Shown piece after piece: positions 9,848-17,399 of a stretch of 23,021 nt of DNA. The stretch covers positions 47,725-70,745 of the forward strand of contig NW_014578199.1 in the NCBI RefSeq assembly GCF_000485595.1, written 5' to 3'. Source of the stretch: Priapulus caudatus (lineage: Eukaryota; Priapulida; Priapulimorpha; Priapulimorphida; Priapulidae). Numbering within the stretch: the first letter of the stretch is position 1; each line of letters begins with the position of its first letter. The notes below the pieces were generated by a model. That model saw only the letters and a program-made list of their open reading frames with translations, did no database searches and was not told the DNA's origin. A program made the position numbers and the translations under genes.

Positions 9848-10284
9848 CAAGAAGTGAATTATTATACTGTCCTTTTGCTATAGGGTACATGACGTTATGG
9901 CTCAAGTGATACTATACCGTGATTAGAATCCCAGTATAGCTTAGCATAGCGTAGTACATGTATCTATGCACATGGTTTCTAAGTAATTACCGGGTTACCT
10001 TTGTTTTGAATTGGTTTTTTCCGACTAACCGTTTATCAAACGAGATTTGCCATCAAAGTATAAATAACACGGCAACTCCACGGGTATTAAACGACATAAT
10101 TTTATTCACTCAGCACTCTATTCTCCTATTTCTGGCTTTTAAAAGAAGCACAAGATTGTTTTTCTAGGTGCTTGCATATAGCGGGACAAGTTAATGAAAG
10201 TTGACTAGACACAAAACGAGTGTGTGGCATTTTCGTGGTGGTTTGCCGGTGTGGTGTTTTGAACATATACATTGTTCAAAACAA

Positions 10285-10330
10285 GGTTATATTAGTTTAA
10301 TACAGAGTATTGTGATACATAGTAAGTTCC
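10285..10330 (+). repeat. 46 bp perfect direct repeat, right copy
   Basis: This is identical to 9061-9106. After it, the family A right arm continues with CGGATAGCGGAGAAAGGTTC, as the left arm predicts. Confidence 0.9.
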
Positions 10331-10502
10331 CGGATAGCGGAGAAAGGTTCGTGTTTAGAATAAACCCAGTTTGGAAGTTCTAGTCTCTGAAAACGCACCA
10401 GCAAACCGCCCTGAGTGATTCACTCAGGCGTTCCTCCGCACAAAACCATACGGACGCTTTGTAACCCTATCCTCCTGGGTTTGGGTTACATTATTGTATC
10501 TA

Positions 10503-10935
10503 GGGCCTGCATACCTCCTAAAATTATACTCGGTCGGGTTTTTAACACATTCTAACTCCAAAACTGTTACGTTAAAAATTCTTAAAATATTTACATAAAC
10601 AGGCAAGACGGTTGTCATTTTGAATACAAAGTTTTATTTCCTATCATAGTTTATTTCAAAAGTTATATCAGCCGAAAGTTGCTACCACGCCCGCTAGATC
10701 GCCCGCGCCATATTGTCTATATTTGACCAGCCAGTGTTGCAATCGAGTCAAGGTAGCAACTTTCGTCTGATATAACCTTTGAAATAAACTACGATAGGAA
10801 ATAAAACTTCGTATTCAAAATGACAACCGTCTTGCCTGTTTATGTAAATATTTTAAGAATTTTTAACGTAACAGTTTTAGAGTTAGAATGTGTTAAAAAC
10901 CCGACCGAGTATAACTTTGGGAGGTATGCAGGCCC
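10503..10935 (+). mobile_element. Family B foldback element
   Basis: The arms are 184 bp (10503-10686 and 10752-10935) with high complementarity, around a 65 bp loop. The ends are GGGCCTGCATACCTCC and GGGAGGTATGCAGGCCC. A TA lies immediately outside each end, so a TA target duplication is possible. The outer 11 bases are the same as those of family A, but the interior is unrelated, so both may use one transposase. No coding capacity; it fits a miniature inverted-repeat element. Confidence 0.85.
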
Positions 10936-10954
10936 TAGCTGCGAGTTCTCTAGT

Positions 10955-11262
10955 ACATGCGTCTAAACAGAGGAACTGCTCCGGTCTGTGATTGGAGGAT
11001 AAAAATAGAATTCGTGACATTTCGTTTCACCGGTCATAGCCGCGCGTGCATATTTGCTAATTAATTAGACTAATCGCGCTTCAATAGACTCAAAATAATA
11101 GCTAGAATTTATAGAAATGTAACTCAAATCGTTCGCTCCAATGATATATAGATACCTACACGTTCCTACCGGTCATAGCATAGCATATGCGACGGGAGTG
11201 GGCGGGGTTTATTTTTATCCTTCAATCACACGTCGGAGCAATTCCTCTGTTTAGATGCATGT
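10955..11262 (+). mobile_element. Family D inverted-repeat element
   Basis: Arms of about 52 bp (10955-11008 and 11210-11262) pair as ACATGCGTCTAAACAGAGGA against TCCTCTGTTTAGATGCATGT and continue through the complement of GGATAAAAATA. The core is AT-rich. ACCGGTCATAGC occurs in direct orientation near 11031 and 11169. No open frame is supported. It is probably an older miniature element, since the arms have several mismatches. Confidence 0.65.
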
Positions 11263-11264
11263 TC

Positions 11265-11519
11265 TCCAGTAATACGATTACGAAGGCCAATGGGGACGTA
11301 AAACTAAAAGAACCACTGAGGGCGCAAAAAAACTCTGGCTGTGACCACCCTCAGTGCCATTTGGCTAAAAGGCTAATTACCTGACTTTACCCAAGCTAGG
11401 TCAAACCCCATGGCTAGCTATAGCCCTGGACGTTTATTCCTTACAGACTGTTCAGTATAGAAGTAGAAGTAGAAGAAGTACACGTACATATTCAGTACTG
11501 ACAGTAGGCAAACGACTTT
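11265..11519. other. Unassigned
   Basis: No gene is visible. An inverted pair ACTGAGGG...CCCTCAGT lies at 11314-11355, and a short GTAGAA repeat lies near 11460-11478. Confidence 0.4.
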
Positions 11520-11624
11520 GAAAAATGTCTGGATTTGCAATTTGATTCAACGTCGAAACGTTTCAAAGTTGACACAACGTTGACATTTCGACGTTGAATC
11601 AAATCGCAAATCCAGACATTTTTC
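11520..11624 (+). repeat. Near-perfect 39 bp-arm hairpin with 27 bp loop
   Basis: 11520-11558 and 11586-11624 are reverse complements with a single mismatch (A/G in the TTTGCAATTTG segment). The arms hold TCAACGTCGAAA-type motifs, and related ACGTTG words continue to about 11715. It may be one end of a repeat-rich miniature element. Confidence 0.9.
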
Positions 11625-11715
11625 GACGGGGTTTCAACGTTGTCTGGCGACGTTGTTTTAATGTTCGATTGTTTTGATTTTAATAATCGAATGTTTCGAT
11701 TGCCGACGTTGAAAC
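11545..11715. repeat. Cluster of (T)CAACGTTGA-like motifs
   Basis: At least six variants of ACGTTG or its near-complement CAACGT occur in 170 bp, including CAACGTCGAAAC, CAACGTTGACA, CGACGTTGAATC, CAACGTTGTCTGG, CGACGTTGTTTT and CGACGTTGAAAC. They lie in both orientations, partly inside the hairpin. Confidence 0.7.
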
Positions 11716-11749
11716 AGGGTAGAAATTGGCTAAAATTACGTTGCAATGC

Positions 11750-11918
11750 CAGGGTTCTCCCCAGGATGAAATTCAAACAGGGGGGAGTTTTCCCAAACGG
11801 GGCGCAACGATTCAAACAGGGGGGAGTTTTCCCAAACGGGGCGCAACGATTCAAACAGGGGGGAGTTTTCCCAAACGGGGCGCGCGCGCCCCGTTTGCGC
11901 AACGTAGGGAGAACCCTG
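11750..11918 (+). mobile_element. hAT-like miniature element with CAGGGTTCTCCC ends
   Basis: The terminal inverted repeats are 12 bp and perfect (CAGGGTTCTCCC / GGGAGAACCCTG). AATGC flanks both sides (11745-11749 and 11919-11923), a candidate target duplication, although hAT insertions usually give 8 bp. The interior holds three 39 bp tandem units. Frames open across it on both strands arise because 39 is a multiple of three; they are not genes. Confidence 0.75.
11771..11887 (+). repeat. Three tandem 39 bp units
   Basis: Units begin ATTCAAACAGGGGGGAGTTT at 11771, 11810 and 11849 and are identical apart from the final bases, where the third runs into GCGCGCGCCCCGTTTG. The CAAACGGGGCG / CGCCCCGTTTG pair makes a strong hairpin at about 11871-11896. 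Confidence 0.95.
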
Positions 11919-11924
11919 AATGCA

Positions 11925-12433
11925 TACTGATATATGCTACACGTAGACATCGTTTGTATATATATATATATATACATTCGTTTTATTACATTTCACCATA
12001 CTATATATAATGATAGATACCTTGGTCGGATCACCTCGCAAAAAAACACAGAAATTATACTACCGAACTATATACTATGAAGTGTTAGACGTGTTAGAGG
12101 TGTTTTTATGAATAGTGTTCTATTAAATCATAGCTATAGTGCCGCACTACCACATCTAATTAAAGAGTAAGACTCAGCCATTTCAAAAGCAATCCAGGTT
12201 TTTAAGTTTGAAAATACTAAATAAATGACTGTCATCAGGTATGAAACATATGATATGGATCTGCATTAACACACATGCCCGTATATTTATACTTTATAGA
12301 CAACTACATTACCTCATCGAACCTGACTAACATACATCATGCGCGCTGATGCACAATACACTAAACTTATAAACGAATACTAAGAATACAAATAATTTAC
12401 GCTGATGTACATTAAAACTAAACTTATAATAAA
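11925..12433. other. AT-rich, unassigned
   Basis: It contains a (TA)n run near 11957-11974. There is also a direct repeat of GCTGATGYACA...CTAAACTTATAA at about 12346-12371 and 12401-12429. No coding signal. Confidence 0.5.
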
Positions 12434-12640
12434 GCCTCGTGTATATGAGGATTTTTATCCGGGGATAAGCGTCTACACGAGGGCCTAACCCGGGTTAAGA
12501 GAACCCGGGTTAAGAGAACCCGGGTTCTCTTAACCTCGCGATGTGAGGTGGGTTATGCTAACCCTAGTTAAGATCTGTCTCGGGATAGCGTCGTATAGAC
12601 GGTGTTAACCCGAGATAGCGCGTAGTTCCTTAACCCTGCG
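12434..12640 (+). repeat. Palindrome-rich element with AACCCGGGTT units
   Basis: GCCTCGTGTA near 12434 pairs with TACACGAGG near 12474-12483. Next comes a 15 bp repeat AACCCGGGTTAAGAG in tandem (12487-12517), ending in a 28 bp perfect palindrome at 12508-12535 centred on CCCGGG. GATAGCGTCGTATAGACGG and TTAACCCGAGATAGCG follow near 12584-12620, echoing the GGATAAGCGTCTACACGAGG block. It is probably a foldback element fragment; the ends are not defined. Confidence 0.6.
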
Positions 12641-12703
12641 ATAGGCAGCAATAGTGATTGCATATTTACATCGATGCTTACATACAATGCGACACTTATG
12701 TGC

Positions 12704-12860
12704 CAGGGGGTAGATTCGTCAACGTGCGTACGCAAAATATTGTTGTGTACGCAATCGACGTTGCTTGCTTGCGATTCATCAACGCAGCTATTTAGTAAAT
12801 TTGCGTACGATTTCGCGTACGCAAGCGAGGCCGTTTTAGGTGCGATTCATTAAGCTGAAA
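12704..12860 (+). mobile_element. Possible truncated hAT-like end with GATTCRTYAA repeats
   Basis: CAGGGGGTAGATTCGTCAAC at 12704-12723 resembles a hAT-type terminus. GATTCGTCAAC, GATTCATCAAC and GATTCATTAAG recur in direct order near 12713, 12774 and 12844, interspersed with GCGTACGC palindromes (near 12726, 12804 and 12815). No matching right end is visible, so this is one end of a broken element or chance resemblance. Confidence 0.35.
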
Positions 12861-13189
12861 TTGACGTAAATCTTTGCGTAACTTTACGCGAGCTGAAGAG
12901 GTGCCGTAAGCCACTCGAAATTTTTGCAAGTGTTTCCAGCATTCCGCAGCATGCATTATTTTATTAAGAAAACGTAAAATTACTACTCAAATAAAAATAA
13001 ATAAATAATTACCTTACTACACACGACAGGCGGCGCCTTTGACGCTTCTTTTGTCACAGCTTGGCGTTGTTTTTGCTATAAGCGAGTTCGTAGAACTTTA
13101 GCCAAGGGGTTGTGTGACGTCACAGGTCACTGGGTCATTTGTGACAACAATCGGTGAAATCTCGAGTGCGGCGTGCGCTCTCGGTTCAG
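12861..13189. other. Unassigned
   Basis: AT-rich, with AAATAAATAAATAATT near 12994. No gene is supported. Confidence 0.4.
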
Positions 13190-13365
13190 TATGTATATAT
13201 GTACATGTATTCTGTGTACGTGCGCACGCACGTGTACGACTACGTGCACAAGCACAAGCACAAGCACACACACGTATGTACGTGCACGCACGCACGCACG
13301 CACGCACGTGTACGTGCACAAGCACGCACCCTCGCACACGCATGCACGCACGTGCACATGTACGT
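13190..13365 (+). repeat. CA/CG-type alternating purine-pyrimidine microsatellite
   Basis: TGTATATATGTACATGTA passes into GTACGTGCGCACGCACGTGT, (AAGCAC)n and (ACGC)n runs. It is almost strictly alternating, so it could adopt Z-DNA. Several overlapping open frames on both strands (His/Arg/Thr/Cys-rich) are artefacts of this repeat. Confidence 0.9.
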
Positions 13366-13433
13366 GTCGCTGCTTTCATCGAGTGTTGATCGCAATCATA
13401 CAAACGAAAATGAGGACAACTATCACATCCTCC

Positions 13434-13500
13434 AGCAGGCTTCTCTCTACACACGTTGCGCAAACCGGGCGCGCCCGCCCCGTTTGGGAAAACTCCCCCC
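13434..13500 (-). mobile_element. Truncated second copy of the CAGGGTTCTCCC element
   Basis: Read on the plus strand this matches the complement of the right half of 11750-11918: CAGGCTTCTCTCTAC (decayed end), ACGTTGCGCAAACCGGGCG, then CGCCCCGTTTGGGAAAACTC CCCCC. It stops before the tandem units and is followed by a run of T. Confidence 0.7.
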
Positions 13501-13577
13501 GGATTTTTTTTTTATTTGCTATTTTATACATGTCGAAAGGCCAAGGAGTGCCAATAGTAAGCAGTTAATATGTATGA

Positions 13578-14454
13578 GCAAGGGAGAAAATAGAGGAAGA
13601 GGGACGAGGTGTATGAGGAGCGGAGAAGGTGGTACAGGAGGAAGGAGAGAAGGTAGAGGACGAGGGAGAAGGTAGTTGGGGAGGAGGAGGGGAGAAGGGG
13701 TGGAGGTAGAAGAGGTAGAGGATGAGGGAAAAGATAGTGGAGGAGGAGGAGGTGGAGAAGGGGAGGAGGTAGAAAAGGGGGACAGGAAGGGGGTACAGGA
13801 AGGAGGTTGAGGAAAAGGGTAGAAGGTGGTCGAGGAGGAGGGGTAGAAGGTGGTGGGGGAGGAGGGGGAGGAGGGAGGAGGTAAGAGGAGGGGGGGGGGG
13901 AGTTTGGAGAGAGGTAGGGGAGTAGAGGAGGAAAGTGGGAGGGAGAAGGCTCAGAAGAGGGGAGGAGGTCGAGGATGGTCGGAGGAGGTAGGGATGGTGG
14001 GAGAAGACGGAGGAGGTAGAAAAGGGGAGAAGGTTAAGGCGGAGGAGGAGAAGGTAGAGGTATGGTGGGCGAAGACGGAAGATGGTAGAGGAGGGGGAGG
14101 AGGTAGAAGAGGGTAGGATGCTAGGAGGATGGTGGGAGAAGGTGGAAGGAGGTTAGAGGGAGTGGATTACATGTTGGAGGAAGTAGAGAGGGAGAGAAGA
14201 AGGCGGAAGGAGGTGGTGGGGAAGGAGAAGGGGAAGAAGGGGGGGGGGAGAAACGGTGGTGAGGGACGGGAGGGAGGGAGGGGGTCGAGGTGGTAAGCTG
14301 AGTGAGAGAGGGAGGGAGGGAGGCGAGGGACGAGGTGTGGAGGGAGTGAGCAGGGAGGGAGGGAGGGGGTCGAGTGGTAAGTGAGTGAGAGAGGGAGGGA
14401 GGGAGGGGGGAAAAAAGGAAAAAACAAAAAAAAAAAAAAAAAAAAAAAGGGGGG
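13578..14454 (+). repeat. ~880 bp polypurine (GGA/GAG) tract ending in poly-A
   Basis: It is almost entirely A and G on the plus strand, with GGAGGT, GAGGGAGG and GGAGAAGG units. It ends with GGGGGGAAAAAAGGAAAAAA and 23 consecutive A (14426-14448), then six G (14449-14454). Open frames on both strands (Gly/Glu/Arg-rich or Pro/Ser-rich) exist because stop codons need T on the plus strand; none is a gene. It is a strong candidate for triplex (H-DNA) formation. Confidence 0.95.
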
Positions 14455-15250
14455 ACGATCGAGGCGTCTGTGCTCACTTGGCCGAGGCCCCGCAGATCGC
14501 GCCGCAATATATCTATTATTTCCATTTACCATTTTTGTATTTTTGTTTTTATATATTTTTAATGCGGGGTTCTCGAGGGTGAGAAATTGTTATTTGTGTG
14601 AAGCTTATGTATGCTGTAGTGTAATGAATATATTGCATGCCTGCCGAATTATTTTTCCTGGTTCTTATGCGATATATATGTTAGTTGTGCGGATATTGCA
14701 AGTGTTCAAAGTAAAGAAAGTTTTAATATTTGGTGTGAGTTTTAGACTACAATGTTTGGTTCTTTTTTTTATGTAATGAAAGATGACATTGGGATTGTGC
14801 GGGGGAGGAGTAGGCTGCGGGTGGCGCGGCCGGGTAGCGCGGGGGTGGTTAACTGTGCTGGATCAGTGGTGTTGTGGGGACCTTGAAATATAGATGGTTT
14901 GGTTTGGTGCTTGGGGTTGCGGTGGTTTGGTGATTACGGACATGCGCTCCCGCGCGGGGTATATGGAGGACGGTGTGTTTATGAGCAGGGTGGCGTATAT
15001 TGTAGGAGAGAAGTTCGGTAGTTAGGACGGTGGGATGGCAGGGTTGATCCTGGAGGGGGGGTACGCAAGTATATCGTACGTCTTATAGCTGATTATTATA
15101 ATGAAATATGCACGGCAAATTATTTGTAACCCGATGATTACCGCAAGATGTATCATACGTTTTAATTGAGATAATTTCAAATACATGTTAATGTTAATTT
15201 GTCAAGTAGCACTTATTGAATTTTTTAAGCAGCCGCGTCTTTTTTTCTTT
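14455..15250. other. Unassigned; AT-rich then G-rich
   Basis: A GC-rich patch (14455-14505) is followed by AT-rich sequence to about 14790. A G/T-rich stretch (14795-15060) with GCGGGGGTGG-like words follows, then AT-rich sequence again. The pyrimidine run CTTTTTTTCTTTTCTTTTGT precedes GCAG at 15261-15264, which could be a plus-strand splice acceptor, but the better coding signal here is on the minus strand. Confidence 0.4.
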
Positions 15251-15267
15251 TCTTTTGTATGCAGCAT

Positions 15268-15543
15268 CTACATAGGGTGGCGAACTGTGTAAAGACGCGC
15301 ACGCCTGCACGATTTCTGCATCGGCCGCCAGTAATAACAATCCTCAGCCAAGTAATGTCGCGGGTGCAGGCGATTAAAGTTGTCGTAGAGGCTGGCGTGG
15401 AATGCGTTGTTCTCTGAGATCGGCTGCTTGAGCAGCAACGAGTTCAACTTCTCTCTACGCGTCCATGCACGGACCGCTGACGAACGGAACAGAACGTAGT
15501 TCGCACCAATAGAACTAGAATAGAAGTCTTCTATTCTATGTTG
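15268..15543 (-). CDS. Possible 3' terminal exon, unknown protein
   Basis: The minus strand is open for 91 codons, ending in TAG at 15268-15270. There is no start codon upstream in frame, so if real it is an internal-to-terminal exon. The residues look protein-like and the codons favour C or G in the third position (for example SENNAFHASLYDNFNRLHPR and HYLAEDCYYWRPM). CTATTCTAG just upstream (minus strand, AG at about 15515-15516) could be the acceptor. The LYDxFNR block loosely recalls the C-terminal LYxxFN region of galactose-3-O-sulfotransferases; I cannot confirm this. The exon begins inside a minisatellite, which is unusual. Confidence 0.4.
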   Translation of the reverse strand, partial: QHRIEDFYSSSIGANYVLFRSSAVRAWTRREKLNSLLLKQPISENNAFHASLYDNFNRLHPRHYLAEDCYYWRPMQKSCRRARLYTVRHPM

Positions 15544-15923
15544 CTATGTAGAATAGGTGTCTATTTCTAGTTCTATGTAGAATAGAAGTTCTGTTCTAGT
15601 TCTTATGTTAGAATGGAAGTTCTATTGCTAGTTCTATGTGAAGAATAGATAGTTTCTATTCTAGTTCTATGTAAGAATATGAAGTTTATTCTGAGTTCTA
15701 TGTAGAATGAAGTTCTATTCTAGTCTATGTAGAATAGAAGTTCTATTCTATTTCCTATGTAAATAGAAGTTCTAATTCTATTTCTATGTAGGATTAGCAA
15801 GTTGCCTATTTCTATCCGTTCTATGTAGAAATACGTAAGTTTTATAATTCGTAGTTCTATGTAGAATAGAAGTTTCTATTCTAGTTCTATGTAAGATTAG
15901 AAGTTCTATCCTAGTTTCTATGG
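15506..15923 (+). repeat. 29 bp palindromic minisatellite
   Basis: About 14 units of roughly AGTTCTATGTAGAATAGAAG plus TTCTATTCT run head to tail. The unit contains AGAATAGAA-G-TTCTATTCT, a palindrome with one central base. Units differ mostly by one-base indels, consistent either with old decay or with unpolished sequence. Confidence 0.95.
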
Positions 15924-16195
15924 TTCGCGACATTCTCTTGTGACGAAGGGGAGGCGCGTGCGAGCCGGAGAATTCAGTGTAGCACTATAGTTTATCTTTT
16001 ACTGTGATTAGCGAAGCTCCGGAAGCAGGGAAGAAGTGATGTTATGATTGAGAGGGTTTATGTGATCAATAGCGGAAAGGACATAGTTTTTTATATGTAA
16101 ATTCTGACGGTTGTTGGTGTTTGTAAGCTTTGTGTTCGGCTGTGATGGCGTGGTCGAAGGCGAGTAGGCGTCGACGTCACGATGCAGATAAACGC
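15924..16195. other. Unassigned
   Basis: No gene is visible. It is mixed-composition sequence between the minisatellite and the CT-rich tract. Confidence 0.4.
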
Positions 16196-16735
16196 GACAG
16201 TGCAGTTGACTCTGGTCTTCTCTCTCTTTCTCGTCTCGCTCTCTCTCGTCATCTTCTCTCTCTTCTCATCTGTCTCTCAGACGTCTCGTTCGCCCCTCTC
16301 TCTGGTCTCTCTCTCTTTTCTTTCTCTTTCTCTCGTCGTCGCTCTCGTCTTTCTCTCTGTCGTCTTCTCCTCTCTCTCTCCGGTCGCCCTCTCTCTCTCC
16401 GTCTCAAGTCTCTCTCCTCTCTTCTCCTCTCTCTCTCGCTCCTCTTTCTATCGTCTCGTCTCTCTTCTTCTCTCTCACTCTCTCTCCCTGCGAGTCACTC
16501 TCTCTGCGTCTCTTCCTCTCTCTCATTCCTTCTCTCGTGCTCTCGTCGTCGTTTCCGACTCTCGGTCTTTTCTTTGCTCTTGTTCGTCCCTCTCTCGCTT
16601 CATCTCAGGTCGTTGTCCTCCTCTCTCTCGGATCGTTCTTACTTCTCTGCCCCTCTCCGTCGTCTCTCTGAGCTCTCTCTTCCTGTCGTCTCCAGTTCAG
16701 TCTCCGTATGTGGCTCTTCTTCGGTGCTCTCCTTT
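16196..16735 (+). repeat. CT-rich polypyrimidine tract
   Basis: TCTCTC/TCGTC units run almost without purines apart from G in TCG. Long plus-strand open frames (up to 248 codons, Ser/Leu/Arg only) result from the lack of A and are not genes. On the minus strand it would read as Arg/Glu repeats. Confidence 0.9.
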
Positions 16736-16855
16736 TATGGCGCGCGGCGGAGGAGGCGCAGATGGTGGCGGATGTCTGCGGTCGTGCTCATCCTCGGTCC
16801 AGTCCGTGACCCCTGGCCGTTGACCATGGTGGAGTGGGTATCTCCGTCTCGTCTC
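16736..16855. other. Non-repetitive island between CT tracts
   Basis: GC-rich mixed sequence. On the minus strand it is open (GVTDWTEDEHDRRHPPPSAP is part of it) and flanked by Arg/Glu-coding repeat. This could be a coding exon of a low-complexity protein or chance. Confidence 0.2.
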
Positions 16856-17065
16856 TCCTCCTCTCATCGTGTCTGAAGATCATCTCTTGGGTGGAAGCTC
16901 GCCGTGGTCACTCTCCGATCTGTAAACTTCCTGCGTGCTCTCGGGCGGTCCTCGTTCGTCTCGACGACTTTCTCTCTCCTCTCTCGCGGTCGTTTCGTCT
17001 TTCTCTCGTTTCTCGTCGTCTTGCGTTTTCCTCTCTCTATCTCTCTGCTCCCTGCAACGACGCTC
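16856..17065 (+). repeat. Second CT-rich tract
   Basis: It continues the TCTCTC/TCGTC pattern with more interruptions. The overlapping frames on both strands are low-complexity artefacts unless a minus-strand Arg-rich protein is real. Confidence 0.8.
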
Positions 17066-17399
17066 TCGAGGCACTTCCGCCGCACACTTGCACGCAAGAG
17101 ACAGCCATCTCCTGGTAGATCTTGTTCGGAGGTTGTAAGCGAGCCTTCCTGATTGTTGGCCGGGCACAGAGTAGACAGTAAGAACATAGAAAGTCGTTAC
17201 AATAGCGACTAGCTATTCTACTAGGACAATGCTTATGTTTTTGGCAGTACATAGAGCAGCACTTGAATGTATATATGCTAGGGTGCATATGAAGAAAGAG
17301 GAATTTTGCGGAATACATTAAAATTACAACTTGAGTTGTGAGGGCCACGTGAGAATTCAAGATAATGAAACTAAATTCGCACTGCAAAGTGGCGTGCAT
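17066..17399. other. Unassigned
   Basis: No repeat or gene is recognised. A minus-strand frame (17037-17399) has a Cys/His/Tyr mixture without a known motif. Confidence 0.4.

Larger units (their letters stand above)
9107..10284 (+). mobile_element. 1178 bp insert within family A, containing element E copy 1
   Basis: The insert interrupts the right arm of family A. From about 9311 to 10276 it matches 17400-18600 in the same orientation; 9107-9310 has no second copy here. It contains three palindromic units (9345-9450), a CGTG microsatellite, and a conserved 3' part (CCGACTAACCGTTTATCAAA near 10020, GACTAGACACAAAACGAGTG near 10203, GGTGTGGTGTTTTGAACATA near 10248). I see no terminal inverted repeat, reverse transcriptase or transposase motif. 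The frames at 9428-9718 and 9958-10167 have no recognisable product and are not preserved in copy 2. The class of mobile element is unknown. Confidence 0.65.
8621..10502 (+). mobile_element. Family A foldback element, clean copy, split by an insert
   Basis: The left arm (8621-8917) begins GGGCCTGCATAGATACAATA. The right arm starts at 8993 and is interrupted at 9106; it resumes at 10331 and runs to CATTATTGTATCTA at 10502. Aligned across the insert the arms are almost perfectly complementary, for example CCTGAGTGAATCACTCAGGG and CCAAACTGGGTTTATTCTAA on the left and their complements near 10346-10430. The loop 8918-8992 contains a small CATTCCCAATG hairpin. Total length without the insert is about 660 bp. 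No coding capacity is seen, so this is a non-autonomous foldback or MITE-type element. TA precedes the left GGGCC end. Confidence 0.85.

Noticed and set aside
11492-12010. 161-codon minus frame with repeated CAPFGKTPPCLNR peptide
   Set aside because: The repeat peptide is a translation of the 39 bp tandem units, which stay open in several frames because 39 is divisible by three.
13098-13675. His/Arg/Cys-rich frames over the ACGC repeat
   Set aside because: These are microsatellite artefacts, open in multiple frames on both strands.
13850-14532. Gly/Glu-rich and Pro/Ser-rich frames on both strands
   Set aside because: These are artefacts of the polypurine tract; opposite strands and several frames are open together.
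16130-16876. 248-codon plus-strand open frame
   Set aside because: It lies in a CT-rich tract nearly without A, so stops cannot occur. The product is only Ser/Leu/Arg/Val low complexity, and two frames are open at once.
13578-17065. Polypurine and polypyrimidine tracts placed symmetrically around about 15315, as if arms of another palindrome
   Set aside because: The tracts have different units (GGAGGT against CTCTCGTC) and the sequence between them does not pair, so the symmetry looks accidental.
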